Source: a bacterium (GTDB taxonomy: Bacteria; Patescibacteriota; Microgenomatia; UBA8517). Taken from it: a DNA stretch of 6,828 nucleotides. Shown here piece after piece: positions 1 to 5,551 of this stretch. Made by a program: the position numbers and the translations under genes. The notes beneath the pieces were generated by a model, which searched no databases, was not told the origin of the DNA, and saw only the letters and a list, made by a program, of their open reading frames with translations. The first letter of the stretch is position 1; the number at the start of each line of letters is the position of its first letter. The DNA lies in assembly GCA_021824385.1 (NCBI GenBank), contig JAKAKU010000109.1, positions 1 to 6,828 on the forward strand, written 5' to 3'.

Positions 1-120
1 CGAGTCCCCTTGGGGGAAATCCCTCCCTCTCCGCACATGGGATGAGAAGCGCTGCCATGAATTGGCGAGTCCCCTTGGGGGAAATCCCTCCCTCTCCGCA
101 CATGGGATGAGAAGCGCTGC
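1..120. repeat. 65-bp-period direct repeat, two perfect 55-bp copies
   Basis: Copy one is 1-55 and copy two is 66-120; they are identical by eye and separated by a 10-bp spacer (56-65). The unit is much more GC-rich than what follows and contains short C-run/G-run inverted segments (TCCCC-TTG-GGGGA). Positions 19-36 and 84-101 read like the 3' end of a bacterial tRNA-Ser (T-stem 3' strand, acceptor 3' strand, discriminator G and part of CCA), but the rest of a tRNA is absent and no normal T arm folds. The period is not a multiple of three, so a conserved peptide repeat is unlikely. Copy one starts at base 1, so the array may continue upstream, or the contig may have broken at this repeat. Function unknown. 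Confidence 0.9.
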
Positions 121-138
121 AAGTTTTAAAATATTTTG

Positions 139-144
139 TATACT
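139..144 (+). promoter_or_regulatory. -10 box (TATACT) for the 151 gene
   Basis: TATACT ends 6 nt before the ATG at 151, so transcription would begin at or next to the start codon. No good -35 is visible. A 17-bp spacer would place the -35 at 116-121, overlapping the last bases of the second repeat copy, and the DNA between (121-138) is very AT-rich. Confidence 0.5.
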
Positions 145-150
145 GAACAC

Positions 151-822
151 ATGAAGAATAATCGAGGGTCGGCTGTTCTTATTGTTATGTTGATTCTTGT
201 CCTCGTTTCCGTCGGTATCGGTGCCTTTTACCTCACAAAGAAACCAATTTCAGTGACAAATGGTAACACTTCACCGACGTCTTTGCCCACTGCTCTCCCT
301 CAAAATACCACGGGCCCTCAGTCAGAGGCGTTATCAGATAAAAATTGTCATGATTTTCCTCAATATTTTGTTGTGGAGGGAGAAATCCCTGATTCTGTTG
401 GAATCAACTTACTCATAAAATACAAAACAAGTCCTGAGCAAAAATTTCCTTGTACCTATTCAAAAGACACAAACGATTTCGAAATAAAAAACCAGTTTGC
501 AGAATATTACTGGGGGATAACAGATCATTTTTTGATACTTGATAGTGGCACAGGGCCAGATCCAAGAGGGTTGATAGTCTATGATTTAAGTACCCGAAAA
601 CAGGTTTTTGAAGATCAATATTCACATCCCGCAACTATTGGGAATGGTACCGTTGATTATTGGACTCCTACAAAAACCAAAGCTACAAAATCAAACTGTT
701 CTGAGTCTACCGAATATAACAGTGCAGGCCTTGGGGCAATCATCGAGTCACATGTCTCTTTGGAGCTTACGACATTAACAAAGAAAGATTTGGGACAAAC
801 TCGCTGTTCTCCAACGCAATAG
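151..822 (+). CDS. Membrane-anchored extracytoplasmic protein, unknown function
   Basis: I do not recognise this 223-residue protein. Residues 1-6 are short and positively charged, residues 8-28 form one hydrophobic helix, and residues 33-60 are a Ser/Thr/Pro/Asn-rich linker. The remaining ~160 residues look like a folded, beta-rich domain outside the membrane. There is no lipobox cysteine. The N-terminus faintly resembles PilX-like minor pilins, but the usual Glu5 after the Gly is missing. Four cysteines (C66, C101, C183, C219) could form two disulfides. The segment around 140-155 (GLIVYDLSTRKQVF) resembles one blade of a beta-propeller; no second blade is clear. A TTG at 136 in the same frame could extend it by five codons, but it lies before and inside the -10 box (139-144), so ATG 151 is preferred. 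It stops with TAG, 4 nt from the convergent znuB stop. The single-helix topology is well supported; any function would be a guess. Confidence 0.75.
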   Translation: MKNNRGSAVLIVMLILVLVSVGIGAFYLTKKPISVTNGNTSPTSLPTALPQNTTGPQSEALSDKNCHDFPQYFVVEGEIPDSVGINLLIKYKTSPEQKFPCTYSKDTNDFEIKNQFAEYYWGITDHFLILDSGTGPDPRGLIVYDLSTRKQVFEDQYSHPATIGNGTVDYWTPTKTKATKSNCSESTEYNSAGLGAIIESHVSLELTTLTKKDLGQTRCSPTQ

Positions 823-826
823 TCCC

Positions 827-1624
827 TTATTTTCTTCCTGTTATTGCAACGACTCCAAATATAAAAAGTGAGAGGAGAACAATCGCTCCTCCTGCGGGAA
901 GATTAAAGTAATACGAAATGAATAGCCCCAAGATGACTTCTGTGAGCGCGAGAACAATTGATAAACCCATACTTTGTTTAAAGCTTTTTGCAGTCTGCAT
1001 TGCAGTAACGACAGGAATAACCATCAGCGCTCCAATGAGGAGCACCCCGACAACTCTCATGGCCAGTGAAACGGTTACAGCCGTCAGGACCATAAGTACA
1101 ACATTAATAAAGGTAACTTGAATGCCTGAAACGCGAGCACTTTCTTCATCAAACGATGAGTAAAGAAGCTTTTTGTAAAGAATAACCACAGAAAGAAGGG
1201 TGATAAGTCCGAGAACAATGATCAAATACACTTCATCAGCTCTGACGGTTGTGATACTGCCAAACAAATAACTAAATAAGTTTGAGTTGAACCCGTGCGC
1301 CAAGCTCATCAGGACAATTGAAAGTGCAAGTCCTCCCGGCAAAAACATGGCAAGCACTGCTTCCGAAGGAATTTTATTTTGAGTTCTCAAGGCTTCAATC
1401 AGAATGCTGGCAAGAATTGTGATAAACACGGTTGTTACCACTGGTTGTGTGCCAAGGAGTAGTGCAATCGCAACGCCAGAGAGGGCAACATGGGAAAGGG
1501 TATCAGCTATCAGTGAATATCTGCGCACAACCAAAAAATTCCCGATCAAAGGAGCAATGAGCGCAATAACAATTCCAGCTTCAAAAGCTCGAATCATAAA
1601 GTCATATTGAAAAATTGAAATCAT
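827..1624 (-). CDS. znuB: Zinc/manganese-type ABC transporter permease (ABC-3 family)
   Basis: This 265-residue, very hydrophobic protein is the membrane channel of a metal-uptake ABC transporter, working as a dimer with the ATPase encoded just upstream. It has about eight predicted membrane helices and normal ABC-3 family length. Family landmarks are RRYSLIADTLSHVALSG (34-50), the cytoplasmic coupling stretch FDEESARVSG (158-167), VGVLLIGALMVIPVVTA (192-208) and LPAGGAIVLLS (242-252). The ATG at 1624 lies 3 nt after the ATPase stop, so the two are translationally linked; no strong ribosome-binding site is visible. It is the last gene of the znuA-znuC-znuB unit. Its stop at 827 faces that of the 151-822 gene across 4 nt, with no convincing terminator. 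The family also includes manganese and iron permeases; zinc is inferred from the partner binding protein. Confidence 0.93.
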   Translation of the reverse strand: MISIFQYDFMIRAFEAGIVIALIAPLIGNFLVVRRYSLIADTLSHVALSGVAIALLLGTQPVVTTVFITILASILIEALRTQNKIPSEAVLAMFLPGGLALSIVLMSLAHGFNSNLFSYLFGSITTVRADEVYLIIVLGLITLLSVVILYKKLLYSSFDEESARVSGIQVTFINVVLMVLTAVTVSLAMRVVGVLLIGALMVIPVVTAMQTAKSFKQSMGLSIVLALTEVILGLFISYYFNLPAGGAIVLLSLFIFGVVAITGRK

Positions 1625-1627
1625 AAT

Positions 1628-2377
1628 TTAATGTCCGTGTACTACCATTCGTAGGTGCTCGCCATAGAGTTTTTTCATAAAATCACCCTTCAATATATCT
1701 TTTGGCTTTCCATGAGAGATAATGGTTCTGTTAATACAAGCTACAGAGCTTACTTCGTGTGCCACAACATCAATATCGTGACTCACTAAAATAAGCGTTA
1801 AGCCTTTTTCGCGATTAAGACTTTTCAGCAATTCGTAAAACTTTGCTTGTGACTCAGTGTCTACCCCAACAGTTGGCTCATCGAGGACTAAGAGTTCAGG
1901 GTGGGAGGCAAGTGCTTTTGCAATGAACACACGCTGAACTTGTCCTCCTGAAAGTTCATTGAGCAGTCTATGCTTATGTGAGAGCATATCAACTGATTGC
2001 AATGCATTTTCAATAGCACGTGTATCAATTGGCCGTTCAAAATCAATCCACCGACTGCGCGTGAGTCTACCTAGAGAAACCGTTTCCCACACCGTAATAG
2101 GGAACTTCATCAGGTTTGAGCCTGCTTTTTGGGGAACATAGCCAATTTTTTGCCATCCACTAAATTCAGCACTATTTTTGCCAAACAAGGTGACTGTCCC
2201 TGTTTTTGGGGTCAAAATACCAAGAATAATTTTAAGCAGCGTTGTTTTTCCCGAGCCATTCGGGCCGATGATTCCTAGAAAATCACCTCGTTTGACGGCC
2301 AAATTGATGTTTTGCAACACCATATCAGAGCCGTATCCGGCATTTACATTTTGAAGTTCAATGAGATTTTCAGTCAT
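1628..2377 (-). CDS. znuC: Zinc/manganese-type ABC transporter ATPase
   Basis: This 249-residue cytoplasmic ATPase powers metal import with the permease encoded next. All nucleotide-binding elements are present: Walker A GPNGSGKT (38-45), Q-loop glutamine Q83 in GYVPQK, signature LSGGQ (142-146), Walker B LLVLDEP (162-168) with catalytic E167, and switch histidine H200 in LVSHD. Length matches the ZnuC/MntB-type family, and the C-terminus ends His-Gly-His, as is seen in some metal-transport ATPases. The ATG at 2377 is 9 nt after the znuA stop and the stop is 3 nt before the znuB start, so the three genes form one operon. Only a weak purine stretch precedes the start. ATPase identity is certain. 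Substrate cannot be read from this subunit alone, and the zinc assignment rests on the binding protein. Confidence 0.94.
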   Translation of the reverse strand: MTENLIELQNVNAGYGSDMVLQNINLAVKRGDFLGIIGPNGSGKTTLLKIILGILTPKTGTVTLFGKNSAEFSGWQKIGYVPQKAGSNLMKFPITVWETVSLGRLTRSRWIDFERPIDTRAIENALQSVDMLSHKHRLLNELSGGQVQRVFIAKALASHPELLVLDEPTVGVDTESQAKFYELLKSLNREKGLTLILVSHDIDVVAHEVSSVACINRTIISHGKPKDILKGDFMKKLYGEHLRMVVHGH

Positions 2378-2386
2378 GTCTTAATA

Positions 2387-3268
2387 TTACATGCATGAGA
2401 GGGCTGTGCGAAGGTTTATTAGGTTTTCACCCTGAACGGAAAAATAATTGGTACCCCGATCAATCTCCTCAGGAGTGAGTCCTTCAAGTGGATTGAATAC
2501 CAGTGTTTTGGCATGTGTTTCGTTTGCAATTGTTTGTGCCAATCGAGGACTGACTAAGGACTCAAAAAAAATATACGAAATGTTTTTCTCGCGAACAAGG
2601 TTTGTTATCTCAGTTAATTTTTGTGGCGTCGGCTCTTCATCGGGGGAAAGACCTGCGATTGCAATTTGGTTGAATCCATATTGGTGAGCTATGTACCCAA
2701 ATGCTGCATGAGACGTCACGATATCGTGTTTTGTGCAGCGAGAAAGGCCTTTTTTGAATGCTTCATCCAATTGAGAAAGCTTTAACAGCAAGTTCATTTT
2801 GTTTGTTTCAAAATAGGATGCATTTTCTGGTGAAACCTCGATAAGGGCTTCCGTAATTTTTGTGACAATTTGTTTGGATAATACTGGGCTCAGCCACACA
2901 TGGGGGTCGTTATTTTCAATGGGTAAAGCAGTCGCGATTTGCAGCACATTATTCGCTACGACTTTTCCCTGCCAACTTTCAAAAATAGGTCCAATACTTA
3001 TTAACAAAGTGCTTTTTGCGATATTGGTAAGATCAGTGGTAGTCGGTTCATAATCATGTGGTTCTGCACCCGATGGAGTAATGTTTGTAACACTAATGCG
3101 CTCCCCACCAATTTGTTCTGCAAAATATGCGAGTGGGTAAAATGAAGCCACGACAGGAATCTTTTGTGAAGAAAGCGTGGTTTGAGGCAGATTGCTCCTT
3201 GTTTTAAAATATAGTGCGGTGATTGTGAGCACAACGACAGCAATGATAATGATAACGGTTTTTTTCAT
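2387..3268 (-). CDS. znuA: Zinc-type ABC transporter substrate-binding protein (cluster A-I)
   Basis: This 293-residue protein captures metal outside the membrane and hands it to the permease. It belongs to the ZnuA/AdcA/TroA family. Likely ligands are H71 (GAEPHDYEP), H123 (DPHVWLSP), H187 (TSHAAFGY) and E262 (NPLEGLTPEE). Histidine at the third site and the NPLEGL glutamate are typical of zinc proteins, whereas manganese members usually carry Glu and Asp there. The His-rich loop of Gram-negative ZnuA, between the first two histidines, is missing. Residues 1-21 form a hydrophobic helix after MKK, without a lipobox cysteine, so it is probably held by an uncleaved anchor instead of a lipid. 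It is the first gene of the operon and starts with ATG 8 nt after a TATACT box. No Zur-like palindrome is visible upstream. A manganese role is possible but less likely. Confidence 0.92.
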   Translation of the reverse strand: MKKTVIIIIAVVVLTITALYFKTRSNLPQTTLSSQKIPVVASFYPLAYFAEQIGGERISVTNITPSGAEPHDYEPTTTDLTNIAKSTLLISIGPIFESWQGKVVANNVLQIATALPIENNDPHVWLSPVLSKQIVTKITEALIEVSPENASYFETNKMNLLLKLSQLDEAFKKGLSRCTKHDIVTSHAAFGYIAHQYGFNQIAIAGLSPDEEPTPQKLTEITNLVREKNISYIFFESLVSPRLAQTIANETHAKTLVFNPLEGLTPEEIDRGTNYFSVQGENLINLRTALSCM

Positions 3269-3276
3269 ACTGCATT

Positions 3277-3282
3277 AGTATA
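3277..3282 (-). promoter_or_regulatory. -10 box (TATACT) of the znuACB operon
   Basis: Read on the minus strand, TATACT (3282 to 3277) ends 8 nt before the znuA ATG at 3268. The predicted transcript therefore has at most one or two leader bases. No -35 hexamer is recognisable. It sits in the 66-bp divergent intergenic region shared with the Nudix-fold gene, where I see no clear operator palindrome. Confidence 0.5.
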
Positions 3283-3318
3283 GCGAAAACATCACTGGTG
3301 GCGTTTATGACAATTTTT

Positions 3319-3327
3319 TGCTAAAAT
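3319..3327 (+). promoter_or_regulatory. Extended -10 (TGCTAAAAT) of the Nudix gene and tRNAs
   Basis: TGC precedes the hexamer TAAAAT (3322-3327), forming an extended -10 that can work without a -35. Seven bases separate it from the ATG at 3335, so the mRNA should be leaderless. No separate promoter is evident in the 10 nt before tRNA-Ser, so this one probably also drives both tRNAs. Confidence 0.55.
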
Positions 3328-3334
3328 AGCCTAT

Positions 3335-3817
3335 ATGAAAAATGATGCCGTAATGGTGGGTGCTGCTGTTGTATACAAAAGGGTAAAAGGAAAAGAACCA
3401 CAATGGTTCATTGTAAAGTCTGACGAAGGCGGGGAATGGGAGATTCCAAAAACTATTGTTCGCCGTGGAGAGTCTTCAGTCAGATCTGTTATTCGACTTA
3501 CTCAAGAGCAGGCAAGTATGCGCACCAAAGTTTTAGAAGAGGTTGGACGAGCCTCGGGAGCTGGTCGCGTAAACGGTAAAGCGGTAAACCAAAAATATTT
3601 ATATTATTTACTTCATTGCAAAGATACCGGGGAAATTATGGCATTTCCAGACTTCAAGTGGGTTGACTATAAAGTTGCCGCAAAACTCCTTCCATTGAAG
3701 AGGGACCAAAACATGCTTAAAGACGCAAAAGAGATTCTAAAAACTGTTGACGTAAAACGGGAGAAACTTCAAGACGAAATTGACGCTGAAGCTCTAGAGG
3801 CACAACAAGCAAAGTAA
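3335..3817 (+). CDS. Nudix-fold protein with degenerate catalytic box
   Basis: This 160-residue protein has the Nudix layout: a first strand MVGAAVVYKR (7-16), then WEIPK (35-39), a Nudix-box region (40-62) and a later strand-plus-helix part. Against the consensus Gx5Ex7REUxEExGU, E46, R54 and E58 are kept. Gly40 is Thr, the Glu after R54 is Leu, the second Glu of the EE pair is Gln59, and Gly61 is Ser. In MutT the lost glutamates bind metal, so hydrolysis of nucleoside diphosphate derivatives looks doubtful; a binding role is possible. Residues ~120-160 are charged and helical, perhaps a short coiled coil. The ATG lies 7 nt after an extended -10 box. The gene ends 10 nt before tRNA-Ser and probably shares a transcript with both tRNAs. 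The fold assignment is fairly secure; the function is not known. Confidence 0.8.
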   Translation: MKNDAVMVGAAVVYKRVKGKEPQWFIVKSDEGGEWEIPKTIVRRGESSVRSVIRLTQEQASMRTKVLEEVGRASGAGRVNGKAVNQKYLYYLLHCKDTGEIMAFPDFKWVDYKVAAKLLPLKRDQNMLKDAKEILKTVDVKREKLQDEIDAEALEAQQAK

Positions 3818-3827
3818 ACTCTTCTCT

Positions 3828-3912
3828 GGAGGTGTCGCCTAGTGGCTATGGCACACGCTTGGAAAGCGTGCAGGGCAACCTGTCGTGGGTTCGAGTCCCA
3901 CCACCTCCGCCA
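3828..3912 (+). tRNA. tRNA-Ser(GGA)
   Basis: The 85-nt sequence folds as a class II tRNA. The acceptor stem GGAGGTG/CACCTCC is fully paired, with discriminator G and an encoded CCA (3910-3912). The D arm is GCC/GGC. The anticodon stem CACGC/GCGTG encloses loop TTGGAAA with anticodon GGA at 3861-3863. The long variable arm CAGG-GCAA-CCTG is typical of serine tRNAs, and the T arm is GTGGG-TTCGAGT-CCCAC. It would read UCC and UCU codons. It starts 10 nt after the Nudix gene stop and is followed 19 nt later by tRNA-Arg. Confidence 0.97.
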
Positions 3913-3931
3913 ATACCTCAAAATTTTCTTT

Positions 3932-4006
3932 GCCCTTATAGCTCAACGGATAGAGTACCAGTTTCCGGAACTGAGGATGGAGGTTCAATTCCCCCTAAGG
4001 GCACCA
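3932..4006 (+). tRNA. tRNA-Arg(CCG), with two A-C mispairs
   Basis: This 75-nt class I tRNA has a fully paired acceptor stem GCCCTTA/TAAGGGC, discriminator A and an encoded CCA (4004-4006). The D arm is GCTC/GAGT, and the anticodon loop TTCCGGA gives anticodon CCG at 3965-3967, reading CGG. Two stems are imperfect: the outermost anticodon-stem pair is C-A (CCAGT/ACTGA), and the middle T-stem pair is A-C (GGAGG/CCCCC around loop TTCAATT). Changing either A to G would restore pairing. The gene is otherwise intact, so I call it functional but slightly degenerate. It lies 19 nt after tRNA-Ser and ends 4 nt before the stop of the opposing UbiA-family gene, with no terminator hairpin visible. Confidence 0.9.
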
Positions 4007-4010
4007 AGGG

Positions 4011-4886
4011 TTAGTTAAGAGACAGTGGATTTATAAGGAAAACGACTACGGTGAGCAAGAAACTCACATACAGCGAATACTCACCAATGATTTTTTGCAT
4101 CCATCGATTTTCTCTCCATTTTGGTTGAAACAGCAGCACACAAAAAAACGCTCGGCAGACAATATCTACAAAGAAATTGGGTTTAGAATAAAAAAACACA
4201 AGACTACCAGAGAGAAAAAATATACAGATAAATAGTGTTGTTCTGGCACCCAAAACAGCAGGAGTTGTCGTGATACCTTGTTTTTTGTCTGCTTTCATAT
4301 CAAACGTTGCGAGCACCAGATGATACCAAGCGGTAATGACAAAAATAAAAATCAAGTTAACGGGAATGTTCTTCAGAAGTGCGGTGATGTCTCCTCGATA
4401 GGTAACATACCCCAACAAATACATCAGTCCTCCGTACAAAGAACCACCCGTTATGAAGTCAATAAACGGTATTCCCTTAAAGCGAATTGGTGGAGCTGAA
4501 TACCAAAACAAATCGGCACTGAGTACGAGATAAACAATAAAAGGAATAATTCCAAAGAAACTGAAACAAAATCCACAGAGTGCGAAGCAAATAAAAGAAT
4601 TTTTTAATAAAGAGCTTCTTTCTTGTTGGGTATGCACTTTCCCAAACACCCCACCCTTCCGTTTATTTTCATGATCTGACAGGTCGTCATAATAATCATT
4701 TACTGCATACACAAAATAGGAGTAGGGAATCATAATTATAAAAAGGGGAACAATAAACTGAAGACTGAGTATTGTCGTAAAATTTCCAGAAGCAACAACT
4801 CCAAACACAAAGAAGAGAAAATGAACAAGCCAGTACAGTGGTCGACTCGTTCGAACAAATGACGTTAGTTCGTTCATTTTTTTCAT
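4011..4886 (-). CDS. UbiA-family membrane prenyltransferase
   Basis: This 291-residue integral membrane protein (about 8-9 helices) belongs to the UbiA superfamily, which moves a prenyl group from a diphosphate donor to an acceptor. Numbered from ATG 4886, the first Asp-rich motif is VNDYYDDLSDHEN (N63, D64, D67, D71). The conserved YSAPP.R.K stretch is at 129-137. The second Asp motif is ATFDMKADKKQGITT (D196, D200), followed by TPAVLGA. Both Mg/diphosphate sites are therefore present. The wording resembles the lycopene-elongase/geranylgeranyl-transferase side of the family more than ubiquinone UbiA, but the acceptor cannot be decided here. An ATG at 4895 lies in the same frame but overlaps the TATAAT box (4899-4894). 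The ATG at 4886, 7 nt after that box, fits the leaderless pattern better. The gene stands alone, with no isoprenoid genes nearby, and its stop abuts tRNA-Arg. Confidence 0.88.
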   Translation of the reverse strand: MKKMNELTSFVRTSRPLYWLVHFLFFVFGVVASGNFTTILSLQFIVPLFIIMIPYSYFVYAVNDYYDDLSDHENKRKGGVFGKVHTQQERSSLLKNSFICFALCGFCFSFFGIIPFIVYLVLSADLFWYSAPPIRFKGIPFIDFITGGSLYGGLMYLLGYVTYRGDITALLKNIPVNLIFIFVITAWYHLVLATFDMKADKKQGITTTPAVLGARTTLFICIFFLSGSLVFFYSKPNFFVDIVCRAFFCVLLFQPKWRENRWMQKIIGEYSLYVSFLLTVVVFLINPLSLN

Positions 4887-4893
4887 AATCTGC

Positions 4894-4899
4894 ATTATA
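4894..4899 (-). promoter_or_regulatory. -10 box (TATAAT) of the UbiA-family gene
   Basis: On the minus strand a consensus TATAAT (4899 to 4894) overlaps an upstream in-frame ATG (4895). It is followed by 7 nt and then the ATG at 4886. The geometry predicts transcription starting at 4886, leaving the 4895 ATG outside the mRNA. No -35 is recognisable. Confidence 0.6.
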
Positions 4900-4938
4900 C
4901 GACAATCAATTTGACTCGATCTTTTAAACTCATTACAC

Positions 4939-4968
4939 TTGTCACTCTTGTATTCTTTGTTTTATAAA
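4939..4968 (+). promoter_or_regulatory. Promoter of the 4980 gene (TTGTCA-18 bp-TATAAA)
   Basis: TTGTCA (4939-4944) and TATAAA (4963-4968) are separated by 18 bp, the best -35/-10 pair in the window. The expected start is near 4975, only a few bases before the GTG at 4980. It lies in the 93-bp region (4887-4979) shared with the divergent UbiA-family promoter. Confidence 0.5.
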
Positions 4969-4979
4969 GCGAGGTTTTT

Positions 4980-5489
4980 GTGATTCACAACGCCAATCCT
5001 GCAATTGTGGTCGTACATGCAGTTATAAACACATTTACTTTAAAGCTTTACAAACCAATAGCGAATGGTTTTTCAGCTCGCGAGCCACTTCTCAAGAAGA
5101 AGGATGTTGTATCCGGGGTTTTGGAATACCAATCGAGTAGTAATGTCGTTGTTCTACCGGTTTCACCGCAACTTTTGGAACATGGGTATGTCCCCGTGAA
5201 CGCCATTAGTCGGCAAAAAGACGTCGACCATTGGAGCTTAATTATTCACTTTCGTGAGAAATTCCGGGAAGCCAGTTCGCAGAGGCTCCGAAACGCTGCA
5301 AACCTTATGGATCAACTCTTGATCGAGTATTCATTTGTGGTGGCAAGTTTTGACAACATGGAAAACAATACGAAAGGACTTTTTTTGATTTCCCCTAAAT
5401 TTAGAGGGGAGGAGGCTGCACCCCAATCATGTACCTATCCGGTACTTCGAATGACCGGAATTGGAGTTTTTGAGGAAGTGCAGACATGA
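4980..5489 (+). CDS. Hypothetical soluble protein, 169 aa
   Basis: I recognise no family. The 169-residue protein has no signal peptide or long membrane helix; the N-terminal stretch PAIVVVHAVI (7-16) is hydrophobic but reads as a buried strand. Short beta-like segments (VSGVLEY, NVVVLPVS) are followed by a basic, probably helical part (88-118, FREKFREASSQRLRNAAN onward) and a C-terminal half with strands (VVASFDN, GLFLISP). There is one cysteine (C151). The start is GTG, with GAGG (4971-4974) 5 nt upstream, the only clear ribosome-binding site in the window; the next in-frame ATG is codon 110. It has its own promoter upstream and an intrinsic terminator 14 nt after the TGA stop, so it is probably monocistronic. 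That framing by signals supports it being a real gene; its role is unknown. Confidence 0.7.
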   Translation: MIHNANPAIVVVHAVINTFTLKLYKPIANGFSAREPLLKKKDVVSGVLEYQSSSNVVVLPVSPQLLEHGYVPVNAISRQKDVDHWSLIIHFREKFREASSQRLRNAANLMDQLLIEYSFVVASFDNMENNTKGLFLISPKFRGEEAAPQSCTYPVLRMTGIGVFEEVQT

Positions 5490-5503
5490 TTTTTCCAAAC
5501 ACG

Positions 5504-5528
5504 GGCCAGCGCTTTCGCTGGCCTTTTT
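5504..5528 (+). terminator. Intrinsic terminator after the 4980 gene
   Basis: A perfect 8-bp stem GGCCAGCG/CGCTGGCC (5504-5511 and 5516-5523) with loop CTTT is followed directly by five T (5524-5528). It begins 14 nt after the TGA stop and lies just upstream of the dnaG -10 box, so it separates the two transcription units. Confidence 0.92.
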
Positions 5529-5539
5529 GTATTTCAAGG

Positions 5540-5545
5540 TATAAT
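5540..5545 (+). promoter_or_regulatory. -10 box (TATAAT) of dnaG
   Basis: A consensus TATAAT ends 6 nt before the dnaG ATG at 5552, predicting a leaderless mRNA. No -35 is evident: with a 17-bp spacer it would fall on the downstream arm of the preceding terminator (5517-5522). Confidence 0.6.
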
Positions 5546-5551
5546 CGCACT

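Noticed and set aside
1..120. CRISPR array or complete tRNA-Ser genes in the repeats
   Set aside because: There are only two 55-bp units with a 10-bp spacer, which is too short for CRISPR. No anticodon arm or normal T arm can be folded for a tRNA.
136..150. TTG start at 136 for the surface protein
   Set aside because: It overlaps the TATACT box (139-144) and would lie upstream of the predicted transcript; ATG 151 fits better.
2..154. Open reading frame through the repeats, ending at 152-154 in an ATGA overlap with the next gene
   Set aside because: The repeat period (65) is not a multiple of three, so identical DNA is read in different frames; conservation is at DNA level. No start is visible inside the window.
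816..847. GCAATA...TATTGC inverted repeat as a bidirectional terminator between convergent genes
   Set aside because: Only 6 AT-leaning pairs with a ~20-nt loop and no T-tract; too weak to call.
3269..3334. Zur/metal-regulator operator between znuA and the Nudix gene
   Set aside because: I looked for a dyad in the divergent region and found none of convincing length.
4696..4905. Overlapping 69-aa frame antisense to the intergenic region, in another frame of the UbiA-family gene
   Set aside because: It is a shadow of the UbiA-family gene with no coherent domain content.
5392..5409. CCCCTAAATTTAGAGGGG near-palindrome
   Set aside because: It lies inside the 4980 coding region, has central mismatches and no loop or T-tract, so it is probably incidental.
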